NCBI RefSeq assembly: GCF_028502605.1
Contig: NC_079236.1
Coordinates: forward strand, 3,038,001 to 3,102,000
DNA: 64,000 bases
Source: Trichoderma breve
Taxonomy: Eukaryota > Ascomycota > Sordariomycetes > Hypocreales > Hypocreaceae
Direction of reading: 5' to 3'
Shown piece by piece: positions 9,678 through 22,800 of the stretch (position 1 is its first letter; each line of letters begins with the position of its first letter). The notes under the pieces are model-generated. The model searched no databases. It saw only the letters and a program-made list of their open reading frames with translations, and was not told the DNA's origin. A program made the translations under genes and the position numbers.

Positions 9678-12600
9678 CTACATGTCTATAGAATCATTAA
9701 AGCGTAAAATACCATGACTTCTCAAAATTCCGTCGACACCCTTGGGTGGCCGAGGGAAAGGATCCACAAGAGGGCTCGCTTCAGGGGTATCAGAAGACTT
9801 GTCCATCACGAGGGCAAGTCCATGCGATTTGACAGCATCAACCAGCGCCGGCACCATATCCTATTTGAGGAGTTAGGTTAGCTATTTGTGGTGGGAAAGA
9901 AAAGGGAAACGAAAATGGACGGGAGAAATATTATCTTACCAGCAGCCTTGAATAACATATCAGACCCATAAAGTTATTCGTCTGTGCAATCCGCACCGCT
10001 TCCTTAATCGACGTCGTCCGCCTTCCGTTGACCATTGTATTCTCGTCCCGGCCCAGGTCATTGCACAAAAATACTGGAAAGTTGGGCTGCTTCCAGTTCA
10101 GAGCAGTACATAGTCGTGCGTTGTAACTGCTAAACACCATGGAACGCACGACGTGTGACGAGTGGGACTGTGCCCTCTGAGCACGGGCATGGTCGAAAAC
10201 AATCGTGAGGATCGAGTCAACGTAGACGTTGACGTCAAGAGCCGGGCCCAAGGCCAGTGTCTCTTCCTCCTCTACAGTTGGATATACAATCTGCAGATTG
10301 ACGTGGATGCCTGGAGGGAGGATAGCCAGTGCGTCCTTTAGCGTTATTCCTGCTGTTGCCAAGATGTGGTAAATTTCGGCAATGTCATCCGCCGTCTTGG
10401 TTGCTAGGCCCGCGAGCTGAGCACGGCTGGCAGTTTGGGAGGTGATGGCGTCGAACTGCGCAAATGAAAGTCTGCAAACGGGAATATCAAGCCCGCCGCA
10501 TGAAATCGTCCACTGTGGCCAAATAACGGGCACCCCATCGCTCGTGTACTGGACGAAGACTCGGACATAGTCGCCAGATAGACTTGATCCGGTCACAATG
10601 GCGTTAGTAGGCTGGTTAAACTGGCTTGTTGCCTTCCAGTACGTCTCAAAGTCCGTAATCTCGAGAGGCTGTCCCCTGAACGGCTTAATCACCTGCGTGT
10701 TGAAGGTGATTTGGCCAATGGCTCGTAACCGGGGGTCGAAGAGCGGCAGGCAAGATTTCGAGCTACCTGACTGGTTCAGGAATACAGACGGCAGCACCAC
10801 CGTCTTTGCAATCGTCTTGGCGCCATACGCCGGGAAAACATCAAAGTCGAGTGAAAATGTCTTGAGATTATCAACTTGGAAAGAAACAATACGGGTATCT
10901 TCTTGAAACGGCAAAATGATATTCTTGGGGATGAGATCGGAAACCTTGGAGGAGATCGTCAACCGAGCAGCCGGGTACTTGCCATCCTGGAAGAAAACCA
11001 GCGGTTGCTCGCCCGAGTCCTGGAAGCTGAGTTGCACCACCGTCTTGGTATCGAGGAAGTTGTGGCCATATCGTCGAAGAGGAATGATTGGTGGGGGCAA
11101 CTCCAGGATCGGGATGGCATCCGGATCCAGTGACATTGGTAGGGGAGCATTGCTGCTGCCTATGATATCAATCGTAGGCTGGCCTCCCAACGGGCTTGCT
11201 TTCGGACGCTTGTTGAACGGGGTAAGAAGCTGCATGCACTCCAAGTGGCCCTCCCAAGCGGCATAGTACATGGCGGGTAGGTCCTTTTCATCTCGAATTG
11301 TCGCATCGACACCAATCTTGAGCAATGCTTGAAGACATTCGACTTTTCCTTCACTAGCAGCATGTAACAACGGTGTCCATCCATATAGCTTGTCGACTTG
11401 ATCGAGGTCAGCCCCATATTGCTTCAAGAGCAGGAGCAAATCCGAAGTCCGACCACATCGGGCCACCAGGTGCTGAGGATACAGTCCCTCGGCATCAGGG
11501 AGGATATTTGCACCATGTTTCAACAATATTTCGACAATAGCGACTGACCCATGTTCGCAGGCAAGGTTCAGAGGCACGTGGTCTGCGTCAGATACAGGGT
11601 CGATACGAGCCGATCTGGCGAGAAGGCGCTCGACACACTCAACATGGCCATGAATAATGGCATGTATCAGTGGCGTGAAGTTGTCATGATCGATAAGGTC
11701 AATAGTGCTGGGGTTGGCTATTTTAAAATCAAATGTTAGCTTCATAGCTCGCCAAACCAGTTGCTCTAAAAATTTCAACCTACCATTTAACAAAGTCTCC
11801 AACATATCCAGGCGACCATGCAAACTAGCATAGTGCAGCGGCACGCGTCCGTAAACGTCGGTTCGATCCACGGCCACTTTAGCCTCGAGGCCCCATTCCA
11901 AGACGTGTTGTCTACCGTAGATGGCAGCCTGGTGTAGGCAATTCCGCTCGTTGATGTCATCGTAGGAATGTAAGTCCACCAGTCCAGTATCCAAAAGAAC
12001 CTGCAAAGCACTCTTGGGAGCTTCATTTATCGCCGTCAAAAAGGTTCTTGTAAGCCGTTCCATCAAGGAAACATCGCTCTCGCTGGCCTGGGAGGCCGAT
12101 TGCATCTTTGCAAGAAGATCCTTTATCGATTCGAGGTTTCCGGTAATGACGGTATCCAACAGCAGCGTATCGGCATCGCCTTCATCGGTCCCCACGAAAT
12201 GCTGGCTTGTCACAACATGCGCAGTAGACGAATCGAAGTTGACCTGAATTCCATCAGACCAGGCACCAAGCTCCTGAAGGCTGGTGGTGGCCTGGTCTGA
12301 CAATTCGCTGATGACCGTCGCATTGAAAAATGGTTGGACCTCGACAGCACGGGAGAGATATAGCTCTTTTGTCTTGGACTTGGACGTCTTGTCCCATTTC
12401 TTGAGGATTTTTGAAAAGGCGGTACCATTGATCTCAACAAACTGTTGAAGCTTATTCAAATCCGTGGCGAATTGTTGGAATCCTTCTTCGAGTGTGGTGA
12501 ACTTGGATGATCGTCTTGAAATTCCCTGGCGCGACTGCAGGACCTTTTTCTTATCGAGCAACGTCTTGAGGCGGATTTTGAGCTGCGCAACAGGTTGGCG

Positions 12601-13378
12601 ATGACATTTTTCATACGATGAGGGTGGAGTTTGATATACATACCTCGGCTTCTTTTTGTAGATAGAAGGCATTCACCTTGTCCAGCTCTCGCTCCTGTTC
12701 AGGCGTCAGCAAGTCCGTCGGGATGTTCATCATGGTGACCGTATGGGACTGTGGCTTACCAATTGAAAGAAGAAAGTTGCCTTGTTTGCTTGCAGAGCAG
12801 CCTGCGAGTCGGCAAGTGTGGCTAGGCGGTGGCCGTCATTTTGTGCAGCAAGGGTCGGAGTAGCTGAAAGCTTCTTGATGAGCTGGAGGGCAAATAAGGT
12901 CAAGTATTAGCCAAGTGTGGTACAAGATACAGTAATGGATGGTGTACAAAGCGCGCCAAGTATACCAGTGGCTGGGGAGAAACCAGAGGGTGCAGGCATG
13001 CAAGGACAAGGATGCCTGGAGCGGGTTTGACACTTCCCCCCTCTATTAACCTCCATCACCTCCGGTCTTCTCGAGCAGCACAAGGGAGAATGCGAAATGA
13101 GGGCACTTCAAGGAGGGGGGAAGATCAAAGAGAGGGAAAGGGTGTGGGTAGCCGTGTGATATAGCAGTAATAGGTAGATGGGTAGATGGATAGATGGATA
13201 ATTACCTTCTTCAAGGCCTTGTAGTTGACAAAACTGGCAGCATATTCGGGAACCTCAAGCTGGCGCTTCTGGATCTGCTTGCCAAATTTCCTGCGGCACA
13301 TAGCTATGTGAGCTTGGGGGGATTATTCCCGGGGCAAGCAGGGGTTGCGTCACGACGCAGCACCCATCTGACTTACAT
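9678..13378 (-). CDS. nuc-2: SPX-ankyrin phosphate regulator NUC-2/PHO81
   Basis: Seven coding exons: 13378-13377, 13290-13206, 12882-12760, 12694-12644, 12582-11784, 11717-9940 and 9860-9678, giving 1006 residues. NUC-2 (Neurospora) and Pho81 (yeast) are cyclin-dependent kinase inhibitors that block the Pho80-Pho85 kinase when phosphate is scarce, switching on phosphate-uptake genes. The SPX domain comes first: MKFGKQIQKRQLEVPEYAAS, then YKALKKLIKKLS, the inositol-polyphosphate-binding helices. About six ankyrin repeats follow (for example CLHQAAIYGRQHVLEWGL and TPLLHAASEGKVECLQALLK). The C-terminal GDPD-like region lacks the usual HRG and ENT catalytic signatures, as in Pho81, so it is probably not an enzyme. 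Two features are unusual. The start codon is split AT|G by intron 1 (13376-13291). The intron at 11783-11718 is 66 bases long, a multiple of three, with no in-frame stop. Confidence 0.88.
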
Positions 13379-15855
13379 ATTGCGACACAGAACCCCCGGG
13401 CGGACGGGAGTCGCGGGAGAAGAGGAGTTAAGGAAATGGAAAAGCCCAAGCTGGGCAGAACAAGGAAGGATATACTGGCCGACGCAGCAGCACGGGCTAC
13501 AATCTCACGCCTGTAAGCTTTCAAGGTTCTTGGGTGACAACAAGTTTGGTGGTAAGATGTGGGCGGCGGCGCCTGTAAGAACGACACTGCTGTGACATTT
13601 AGCTGAGTGTGCGACAAGCAACGTTTGTTCTCCATGACAGCCATATCGACGGGAAAGGACGGAGGTGACCGAGGGCAGAGAGCAGGGGTAGTTTGAGTGC
13701 CAGACTGCCAGACTCCAAGACTTGTCCGCGTGGGGGGAACGATTGACTGATGGACGTCGGCAGCTCGCTGACAAGCCCAAGGGAACCCATCAGACAGCAG
13801 CTCCGGCGCGGCTCGTACCTTGAAGCCCTTGTCCCGCTATGGCAGCAAGCGGAGGTCGGTTCTCTGCTTCCGGGATAGTTTGGGATGCAGGTTGAGGCCG
13901 AGAGGAGTAAGAACGCCGGGATTGTAGCAGACTGGCTATGCAAGACAACGCAAGGTGTAATGTGTGGTGATGCAGCAGTGGATAAGGCTTTTTGATGCTA
14001 CTCTGGCGTGCAAAAAGGAAGACTGTCAAGGGGGAGCAAAAGCTTGTTACGTACAGGAAGAGACGAGGTGGAAAATGACTCCCGTTGCCTGGCCTCAGAC
14101 TGAGATTTTCAATCACGAGGACGCCAACCAGCAGCAGCAGCGAAGTTAAGTGGTTAGCCTACCCTACCGGGACTTGTCTCGAGGAGGCCGGTGTACAGAA
14201 TAGGCTGGTGAATCAGAAGATCAGTCCAGCAGACAGAAGGTGACGAGGCTGGGCTGACGGGGCTGGCTTCGTGTCTGCGTGTCTGTCCAGCCTGTTAGTC
14301 AGAATGTCTCGTGTCGATTCGATCCAATTGGAGAGGAGGGGAGAGAAGGAGGTCGACAGAAGCGTGTGCTCGGTGAGGGCAAGGACAAGAGATGAGACTG
14401 AGTGAGTGACTGACTGACTAGCTGGTCCTTGGTCCTAAGGCTCTTGGTCCTTGACTCCGAGCCCAGTGAAAATGCCACTTCTCCCTCTCACTGAGAAGTA
14501 CTTGTAAGGTGACCTGTGAAGCGGGGGCGACTCATCAGAGCCCTCGTCCTACCTAGATCATCGCGAAGCTAGTCGATAAACCCCGTGGCAGCTGTAACTT
14601 CAACGCCTTAGCACCGCGAGAAGGTCGCTCTGCAGAATCGACCAGGGTTGCTCATGCGGCGTTGAGCCTTCTGGCGGGCCGTGGTACCGACTTGGCTGTC
14701 CGAAAAGTAGTGCCGGCGATTAACCGAGTCGCATCTGGACCATGTCTCAACAGTGTCTCGCCCATACAAAATTGTAACGAAATGCAACAAAGTGCTGGTA
14801 GTGCCCTAACGCCAGCTGCTTTGGCTGCAGACTTTTGCGTCCAAAAGCATTTGCTCGGGGCCCCTCCATTGGGCTGCATTTGTAGGGATGTTTTGCCGGA
14901 TCTGCTAACTAACATCGTCCCCGTTGTTTATACCGGACCCAATCGCCGTCCAGCATTGCACCTCGTGCGTGAGCGATAGGTGCAGTCGGTTTAAGCGCAG
15001 CCCATGCGGCAGCCCTTTGCTCACTTGACTTTTCCAGCTCGTGCCCTCGTTGCCGCCACTCAGCTTCCAATGTTCCGCACCAAGGGCCCATTAGGTAAGT
15101 TGGCAAGTTGTAACCTTATAAGAAATGCTACGATTTCGGACGCCCGCATTGCGGTTGAAGTGCCTAAAAGCTATAAATGCAGCTACGGTTTTGAGGACTA
15201 AAGTGTTAACCTACTGTATTAATCAGGCCACTCAGGCTGATGATATATGACCTCCTACCTGGGTACCTAACTTGAAGGTGTCGTTAGTCATAGTATTGGT
15301 TTCTACCCACTGTTTCTACCTGATATCCAATACAGAAAGACACCCTTTTGTGCCGCTACTATCGCCAGCTGCTTCTGATAGCTAGAAGCATACCAAGGTA
15401 AATACATCAATCGATACCTCGGCATCTATTGGGTACCTTTCCCTGGATTGGACCTTCAAGTTGGAGGTACATGAATATCCTCAAATGGCAACCAAGCTCA
15501 GGGTACCGTTCCCTCAAAGTTCCCACCCAACTCATTGAGCATCCTCCACACATACGAGCTACCTCTTACATGATACGAGTCGAGCATCTCTTTGAATGGC
15601 CAAGTATATTCCTAGGTACTAACCGCTCTAGCAATTTGTCATGACGCAAAATGTCACGGCCACTCTTGTCAACCACTCCCAGATCGGCTCAAGCGATGTA
15701 ACATCATCGCAATAAGTTACCAATTTGAACAGCTACTGCTTTTCGTCGCCGCAATCAACAAGGCAAATATTTTTTGAAACACACAAAAACAGCCACGCCA
15801 TTGGTTACGTTAAGGTAATTAAATCCCGTCCCATCTTCACCAGCCTTGAGTTTGT
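13379..15855. other. Long spacer upstream of nuc-2
   Basis: About 2.5 kb between the nuc-2 start and the CUE5 stop, containing only short open frames with no recognisable product. The part next to nuc-2 (13379-14500) is GC-rich with purine runs and probably holds its leader and promoter. I looked for CACGTG, the site reported for the Neurospora phosphate regulator NUC-1, and did not find it here. The part at 15100-15700 is less GC-rich, with several GGTACC/CTAGGTAC motifs (15261, 15431, 15502, 15612). No RNA gene is evident. Confidence 0.5.
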
Positions 15856-17165
15856 TTAGCTCTTCTTTCCGCTCGCTTCCCCGTCTTTCTTTTGATCGAC
15901 CAGGTTCTCTGCCATGGCCTCGGCCGCAGCCTGCTTCAGCCGTTCGGTATCGTCCAACTTGCCATCTTTGGGCTTCTCCTTCGTCTCCCTTTCATCTTCG
16001 CTGTCACCAAGGCTGAAGGGGTCGTTGTCGGTAATCGGATCCGGCTCTACGCTGGAAAGAGGCTGCCACTTGCTTGCCTTGGCTGCTGGCGCTGCAGCGG
16101 CTTCGCCCTTGGGAGAGAGCTTTGGTGAAGCATCATACATCTTAATCTCTTCGGGCTCATCCTTGAATCCCACTCTTCGGCCCTCGGGTCGCGGTGAGGT
16201 TGAGGGAGGTGGTCTGTAAACGCCGGTGTTGGCCATCGGTCGGTTGCCGTAGGCAGGAGCTAAAAGGTGCAATCGTCAGCCTTGCGTGGTCATCAGCGTG
16301 ACATCTCGATACTTACTACCATCCGGCGCGAACTTCATGCCAGCAAAATCATCGCTGAGCACTTGCGGATCTGCGTCATAGTCGGTGCTCCTGCTGCTAG
16401 GCCCGCCGTGGCGGTACTGGGGTCCTTCTCTATGCTCGGCATCCTCGCTCTCGTCGAAATTCTCCTCAATCTTCTTCTTCAAAGTGCTGATCCAACCGTT
16501 CACCTTGGTCTGTGTCTCGATGAATCCCTGTCGAAGGTTTTCGCGGATGGCGGGGAGGTCGTCATCTATGAAGTTGCGCTCCCGCTCCTCATCGTATCCA
16601 GGCTGTGCTCTCGCTCGTACATTTCCCCCGCGGTTGGAAGTGCGGGCTTCGTAGGCGCCGACGTTATCGTATTGTTCCGCCAACTGACGCGCGTACCGCT
16701 CATCCTCTTCTATCTGAGATCGCTGCGGCCTCGGGGGCTGTTGAGGGGGAACGTCCTGTGGCTCGTTCTTGGCAGCATCTGGGTCGGTCATTTCTGTTTG
16801 CCTCGTAAGCATGCGCTCTCGAATGTGATTACAGTATCCTTGTTGCGCGCAACGGCGCAACGGCGTAACAACGCACCAAGTAGAGCATTAAAGGCGGGCT
16901 CCACGCGCCCTCCACTTGCGCTCAAGACCGCCTTGATAACATTATCGTCAACTGTCGGAAACGCTTCCTTCAGAATGATCTGGTTCTTCTGCGCCTCTGT
17001 CATGGGGCGCGGGGGTTTTGGCGGAGGGGTTGGACCCTCCGAGCTTTGTCTCGAGCCGAGCATTGGTGATACGTTTCCGTCGCCTATGATGCCAGTCTCT
17101 TGTTCATCATCTGACATATCAAGCGGTTGCGCGGTAGTAGGCGATTCGGCGCCTGAGTCCGTCAC
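15856..17165 (-). CDS. CUE5: CUE-domain ubiquitin-binding autophagy receptor (Cue5-like)
   Basis: Three exons, 17165-16877, 16793-16317 and 16259-15856, give 389 residues. Cue5/Tollip proteins bind ubiquitinated cargo through a CUE domain and Atg8 through an Atg8-interacting motif, delivering aggregates to the vacuole. The CUE domain is at about 54-96: MTEAQKNQIILKEAFPTVDD with the Phe-Pro motif at 69-70 and the di-leucine at 95-96. A Pro-rich spacer follows, then a charged helical region (YARQLAEQYDNVGAYEAR, then LRQGFIETQTKVNGWISTLK). A W-x-x-L core, WQPL, is at 320-323, followed by acidic residues; the same tetrapeptide is described for yeast Cue5. The exon 1/2 junction gives LL-E-MTDPDA; another acceptor would change one or two residues there. 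The gene is divergent from the helicase gene. Confidence 0.85.
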
Positions 17166-17798
17166 TTTATTCTGCGCAGTCGCACCACTAGCATCAGCAT
17201 CGCAAGCTCTCTCGCCACTAACAAGCTGTCACGGAAAGTGGATTCATATATACCGTCTCTGCGGGAGCTGACATTCTGCGTCTGTATTTCGCCCGCGCGC
17301 GCCGATAGGGATCAAGGTTATCGATTTCTCGTGTGATTTCGCTTATAACTGAGGGCTTCAGGAATCTGATTTCGCTTCTGGCTCGGGCTCTCCGTTGCGA
17401 TTATGACGGAGGGGTTTGAAGCTAGCCACGACGCTGATGACGCGCCCCACCGAAATAAAGGAGCTCGGGGTCTGAAATCAGGCGTGTCAAAGCCACAGCG
17501 CCACAGTGTGGCTGAGTCGAGTTCTTGATATGCTCCAGGGTAAGGCAGCACGACGAATTCTCTAAAGGAAACAAACAAACAATGGCCGAATATTGAAGAA
17601 TTTCGAAGCTTAGCCATGAAAAATTGAGAAATGCATTGATTTCTGCTTCAACCCGCATCTTTAAATAATGCAACTCCTCCAGCGCCTGGGCAAGTGTGAA
17701 AGCATAAGATGCTTAAGCTGAAACAGGCGTCAAACAACATCAACCTCTCAAACTAGCTGCTTACTTCTCACCATATGCAACCGGCATAAAACTTCACC
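17166..17798. promoter_or_regulatory. Divergent promoter region CUE5 / DEAH helicase
   Basis: 633 bases between divergent start codons. Only short open frames are present, with nothing recognisable in them. The right-hand 100 bases are A/C-rich, as is common just before fungal start codons. No specific factor site is claimed. Confidence 0.4.
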
Positions 17799-19890
17799 AT
17801 GGCCGAACTTGACCTTGACTCGACATTCATCCCCGCGCTACACAAACCATCCGCACTACTCCCCATAGCAAAACATCGCGATAGCCTACTCTATGTCGTC
17901 GAAACGTTCCCCATCACCATCGTTATTGGCCAAACTGGTTCCGGCAAAAGCACACAGATCCCCCAGTTCCTCGAACGGGCCGGATGGTGCTCAGATGGAA
18001 AGATTATTGCGGTGACGCAGGTGAGCATTTGCTCCTACAAGAAGGCGCTTCATATGAGGATTCTCATTGACATTTATAAATTAGCCGCGTCGCGTGGCCG
18101 CCACAACAGTTGCCCTGCGGGTTGCTGACGAAGTAGGGTGTGAGATTGGCAAAGAAGTTGGATATTCCATCCGCTTTGAGGATGTCACTTCGTCGTCTAC
18201 CCGCATCAAGTTCTTGACTGACGCCCTTCTCATTCGGGAGGCCTTGGCTGATCCCCTGCTGAGCCGGTATTCTGTCATCATGGTTGATGAGGCTCACGAG
18301 CGCTCTATTAGTACTGACATCTTGCTTGGCCTGTTGAAAAAGATTCGTAAGAAGCGGCCTGAGCTCCGAATCATTGTGAGCAGCGCGACTATCCAGGCCG
18401 AGGAGTTTTTCGACTTTTTCACAAAAGGATCAGGGCAAGAAACAAAAAAGGAGCAACCTGGCCAGTCGTCAAATGATGCTGTTACGATTGTAAGCCTCGA
18501 GGGACGAACATATCCAATTGATACTCTATATCTCGAGTCTCCGGCGGAAGACTATGTCGAGAAGGCGGTGAATACAGTTTTCGACATCCACACACAAGAG
18601 GGTGAAGGCGATATCCTGGTCTTCTTAACGGGCCGTGAGGAGATTGACAACGCAATCCAAGCTGTAGCTGAGAGAGCCACCCAGCTAGACAGCCGACACG
18701 GGCCTTTGCAGCCACTACCGCTTTATGCCGGGTTGTCAACGGAGCAGCAAATGTACGTGTTTGATAAGCCGCCGGAGGGAACGCGGAAGGTTGTCTTTTC
18801 AACAAATATCGCCGAGGCCTCGGTCACAATTGACGGCATAGTCCATGTCATAGACTGTGGTTTCGTCAAGCTGCGGGCCTACAACCCGAAAACGGGCATA
18901 GAGACGCTCACAACCACACCTATATCAAAAGCATCTGCCTCTCAACGGGCAGGCCGTGCAGGCCGTACAAAACCTGGGAAATGCTACCGCCTTTACACTG
19001 AAGATGCTTATCAGACGCTCCCGGAAACCAACCCTCCGGAAATACAGAGGTCGAACCTGGCATCAACTATTCTGCAGCTGAAGGCCCTTGGCATCGACAA
19101 TGTGGTTCGATTCGATTTCCTATCTGCGCCGCCATCGGGGCTCATGTCAAAGGCACTCGAGTTGCTCTACTCGCTGGGTGCCTTGGACGACTATGCAAAA
19201 TTAACCCAACCGCTTGGATCCCGCATGGCCGAGCTGGCAGTTGAGCCCATGATGGCGAAAACCCTCTTATCAGCGCCGCAGTTCAATTGTCTAAGCGAAA
19301 TGCTGACCATTGCTGCCATGACAAGTCTTGGGGGGAACGTATGGTTCTATCATGACGGCGAACAGAAGAAGATGGAGTCTTCCAGGCGTAAATTTGCCGT
19401 TGAAGAAGGAGATCATTTGACGCTGCTCAATGTCTATCAAACGTTCATCACAAAGGGCAAGAAGGAGGCCAAATTCTGCCACGAGCATAATCTCAACTAC
19501 AAATCGATGACTAGGGCAATCAGCATCCGAGCACAACTTAAACGCTATCTTGAGCGATTCAACATCAAGGTGGATGAGACGCTCTCATCTAAACAAGACC
19601 AGGGCAACAAAGCAGAACACATTAGACGCTGCCTCACGTCTGGCTATTTTGCCCACGCGGCACGCATGCAACCAGATGGAACATATCGAAACGTTGAGGG
19701 CGGCACAGTCTTGCACGCACATCCCAACTCTCTCATGTTTAATCGTAAAGCTGATTGGGTCGTATTTCATGAAATTATGGAAACGGGGGAGAAGACATAT
19801 ATCCGCGACATTACGAAGATTGAGAAGAATTGGTTGGTTGAATATGCCCCGGAGTTTTATAAGCTTTCACACACATCAGCTCAACCTTGA
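17799..19890 (+). CDS. DHX35: DEAH-box RNA helicase, DHX35-type
   Basis: Two exons, 17799-18020 and 18085-19890 (64-base intron, GTGAGC...TTAG), give 675 residues. It is an ATP-dependent RNA helicase of the DEAH group. DHX35 is a spliceosome-associated member found in many eukaryotes but missing in budding yeast. Motifs seen: Walker A GQTGSGKST at 44-52, motif Ia PRRVAA at 75, DEAH at 142-145, SAT at 174-176, and motif VI QRAGRAGR at 361-368. The C-terminal winged-helix, ratchet and OB-fold segments follow, with YFAHAARMQPDGTYRNVEGG. The short N-terminus (about 40 residues before motif I, no RS or S1 domain) and the total length fit DHX35 better than Prp2, Prp16, Prp22 or Prp43. The choice among DEAH members is my inference. 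Confidence 0.85.
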
Positions 19891-22800
19891 TTGCGTACTT
19901 TACGGATGGTACACGTGGGATTTGTGCCCCATACGGAAGAGACCGCACAAGCATAATGTTGTTGCACGAACTCAGCTATTCAGGCACACAAGCACACCTA
20001 GTTGATACTTGTGCGTGAATCGGTCAGTATCACGCAGAACGATCCAGTTTGGACCCAGATTGCTGCCGCAGCTGCCGGCCCTGGACTCCTCTATGGATCG
20101 TTCTGGAATGCCCCTTTTGATATCTGCCGCTCAGACGGAAAAGGATTGCTAGTGCCGTGGTATACCCATACCGTTAGGTCTTGTCAGTAGTAATGCTTGG
20201 GATGTTGCCGTTGGGTAGAGTACATTGATATTAGTGGGAATAGCCGAAAGTGAATAGAATCTAAGCCTTGGCCCATTGCTCCACGATGTAGGTTAGTGTT
20301 AGCCAAGCAAGCTTTTCACGCTTCTCGAAGCTCTCCGTAGGACAATAATAGTAGCAATAATAGCAACTGATCGGTGGGCACCCATTTCCGATGGCTACCC
20401 GCCACCGATCAACTGGGCTTGCATGTGCCTGCTCGGCAGCCATAGCAGATGCTTTTCCGCCCCCTTGCTTGACTTGTCGGCCCATGAGGTACCGTAGTAC
20501 TGTATCCCTGGGCACGACCAGGTTATGAACAGCTGCCATATTTTTGCATTAAATAATGCGCCGATTCAAAGTGCGAGTACCTAAGAGTTTCCATGTTGGG
20601 CAGTTGCGCTCACAGGCTGAACAAATCTCCTTCATGGAGATTAGAATATGGGTGTCGGTTGGAGGGACATATTTCAGTGCCATCAACATCGATGTGAACG
20701 GCTGAGAAAGCGTTGTTTACCTAGTTAGTTGGTTGCCATAGAGAACTCTGCCAGGCTGTGAGGCAAAACAAGTGTCGAAGTCAGCTTTGAACCTTTGTCT
20801 TGGATGCGGAGCCTGATTCTTCAAGACTCGGCGGGCCCCATGTCTCGCCAGGGTGCAGTAGAAACAGTGTTGCACAAGCTTTTCGACAGCCGCATGCATG
20901 TAGAGACCCGTTTCTCCTGTTTCGTCTGAATTGTTTTTCTAGCGGTTCACCGACTGTGGCCATTATGCAACAAGGGAGAACATGGAGATGGAACATAACA
21001 CGGACAGGGACCCAGTCACCGGCTTAGGATCCGAACGTGCTGCCTGGTCCTCTGTAATATTACCACTAGCACCACGGAGCATTCGGTACTGTTGTTCCTG
21101 TTTGATGCTACTCCGTGCTCCGTCGAAGAGACTCCGTAGCATTGGCGCAATTCCTGCGTCTAGTCAGTTGATTTCCAGCTAATAACTCGACTCCGCATCC
21201 AACGTCGTCTCACCGGCTGGGCAGTGCTCCGAACTACGGTGCTAGGGGGAGAAAATTCATATCGGAAAAGCGGCAGACATTTTTTTTTTTTTAATAAGCC
21301 GGGCAGCGGGCCGGATCTTCATGTAACGGGCAAGTGCGTGCAGGACTTGTATCGGTAGTGTCGATAGCATCTATAAAAAGCTGGCATTTCATAGAAGGGT
21401 AAGATTGCGCTTGACCAAGGGGCGGAAGTGGCAAATGATCAATGGTCAATGGGCAATGGTGGAGGCCTCGAGGTTGAAGAACGGAGACTGGCAGGATGAA
21501 GCGGCATTACAAGTCGCAGGTAGCGGTACAAGCACCATGACAGCGAGTGCATTGCGGTGGATATGCCTTTAATGAGATTGATTGCGTAACTGCTCCTATT
21601 GGATAAGGCGATTTTCAAGGCGCATGGGCACGGGTACAAAGGTACCTGCCTATCTGACTTCGTGCAAGTTTGCTGGGCTGCGTCAAGATGAACTCGCTTC
21701 TCGAATGCGCCATTTCCTTCCAATGGGGACATTCCACAAGTCGGTCGGGTGCTTTTTATCTTTGCCGTTGGTCGTTGCCAACAGACGAAATGTCAAGATC
21801 CAGTAGTTGGTGGCTGAGGCGACTTGGACGTTGTCAAAACACCAGCAGCGTGGCATGCACAGTCCGCCAGGCATACATTGCTCAAGTTGCCCAAGTGCGC
21901 ATTTTTCACCTCTCGCTGCGACTCAATGGGTCGCATCAGAGGCTTGCGGGGATAAGCCGTCGAGTGACCGTCTTGGCAGCGCTGATGTTGGAGAGTGAAT
22001 AAGCCCTCAATACTGCGCTATTGCCTCGTCTGTCTGTCACTGGCGATATTGATGGATGGTACTGTACTTGTGAGCTCTACTTGACACGCCGGTGCGGCCC
22101 ATTCTCTGCATGCTATCTAAGTCCGGAGTACTCCGTGCCCCGTCGAGCTGTGAGCTGGCATGTCCCCCAAACGTCCGGTGATGGTGAGATAGGCGGAAAT
22201 AATGCAGGATGGATTAGCTATGTTGTTTTTCGTCTGAACGTGGCTTTTCTCGCCTTTTCTTGCGTTTGCTTGAGATGGATCCAATCGCAGTTGCAGCAAT
22301 ACGAGTATTCGGAAGAGCTCAACCGCTTACATAGCTAAAGTACTGTACCTTTACGAATAGGATTGATTGGATGTGACACCTTAGCACCTAAACACTCACA
22401 CCACACCAGGAATAATACTCCGCACGCAGGACAGACCGTTTTGTGCGTGCACCGACAAGTCCATTCAATTTCGATCAATGGAAGCTCTGCCCACAGGCCT
22501 CGACTGTACGCGCGCTGGCGGGACGGCTAGGGCGCTCCTGGGCTAGCGTCAGGGGCTCTAGTGCAAAACACAGTGCCAGACACGCGGATCCGCCCTTTGC
22601 AGAATCGCCCATGTGAGCACATGTGATCCATAGATGTCGCTCAGACATGGAGTCCAGTACTGTGCGGGGTGCTGAATGGACGCAACTCGCCTGCGGTACC
22701 TGCGTCAGACCCCTGCTAGACGCAGCTCGCCAGACCTTTGTTTTCCTCTTTCGACCGACTGGGCTAATCGCAAAGCACGCCTCGACACCGAACGGGGGGA

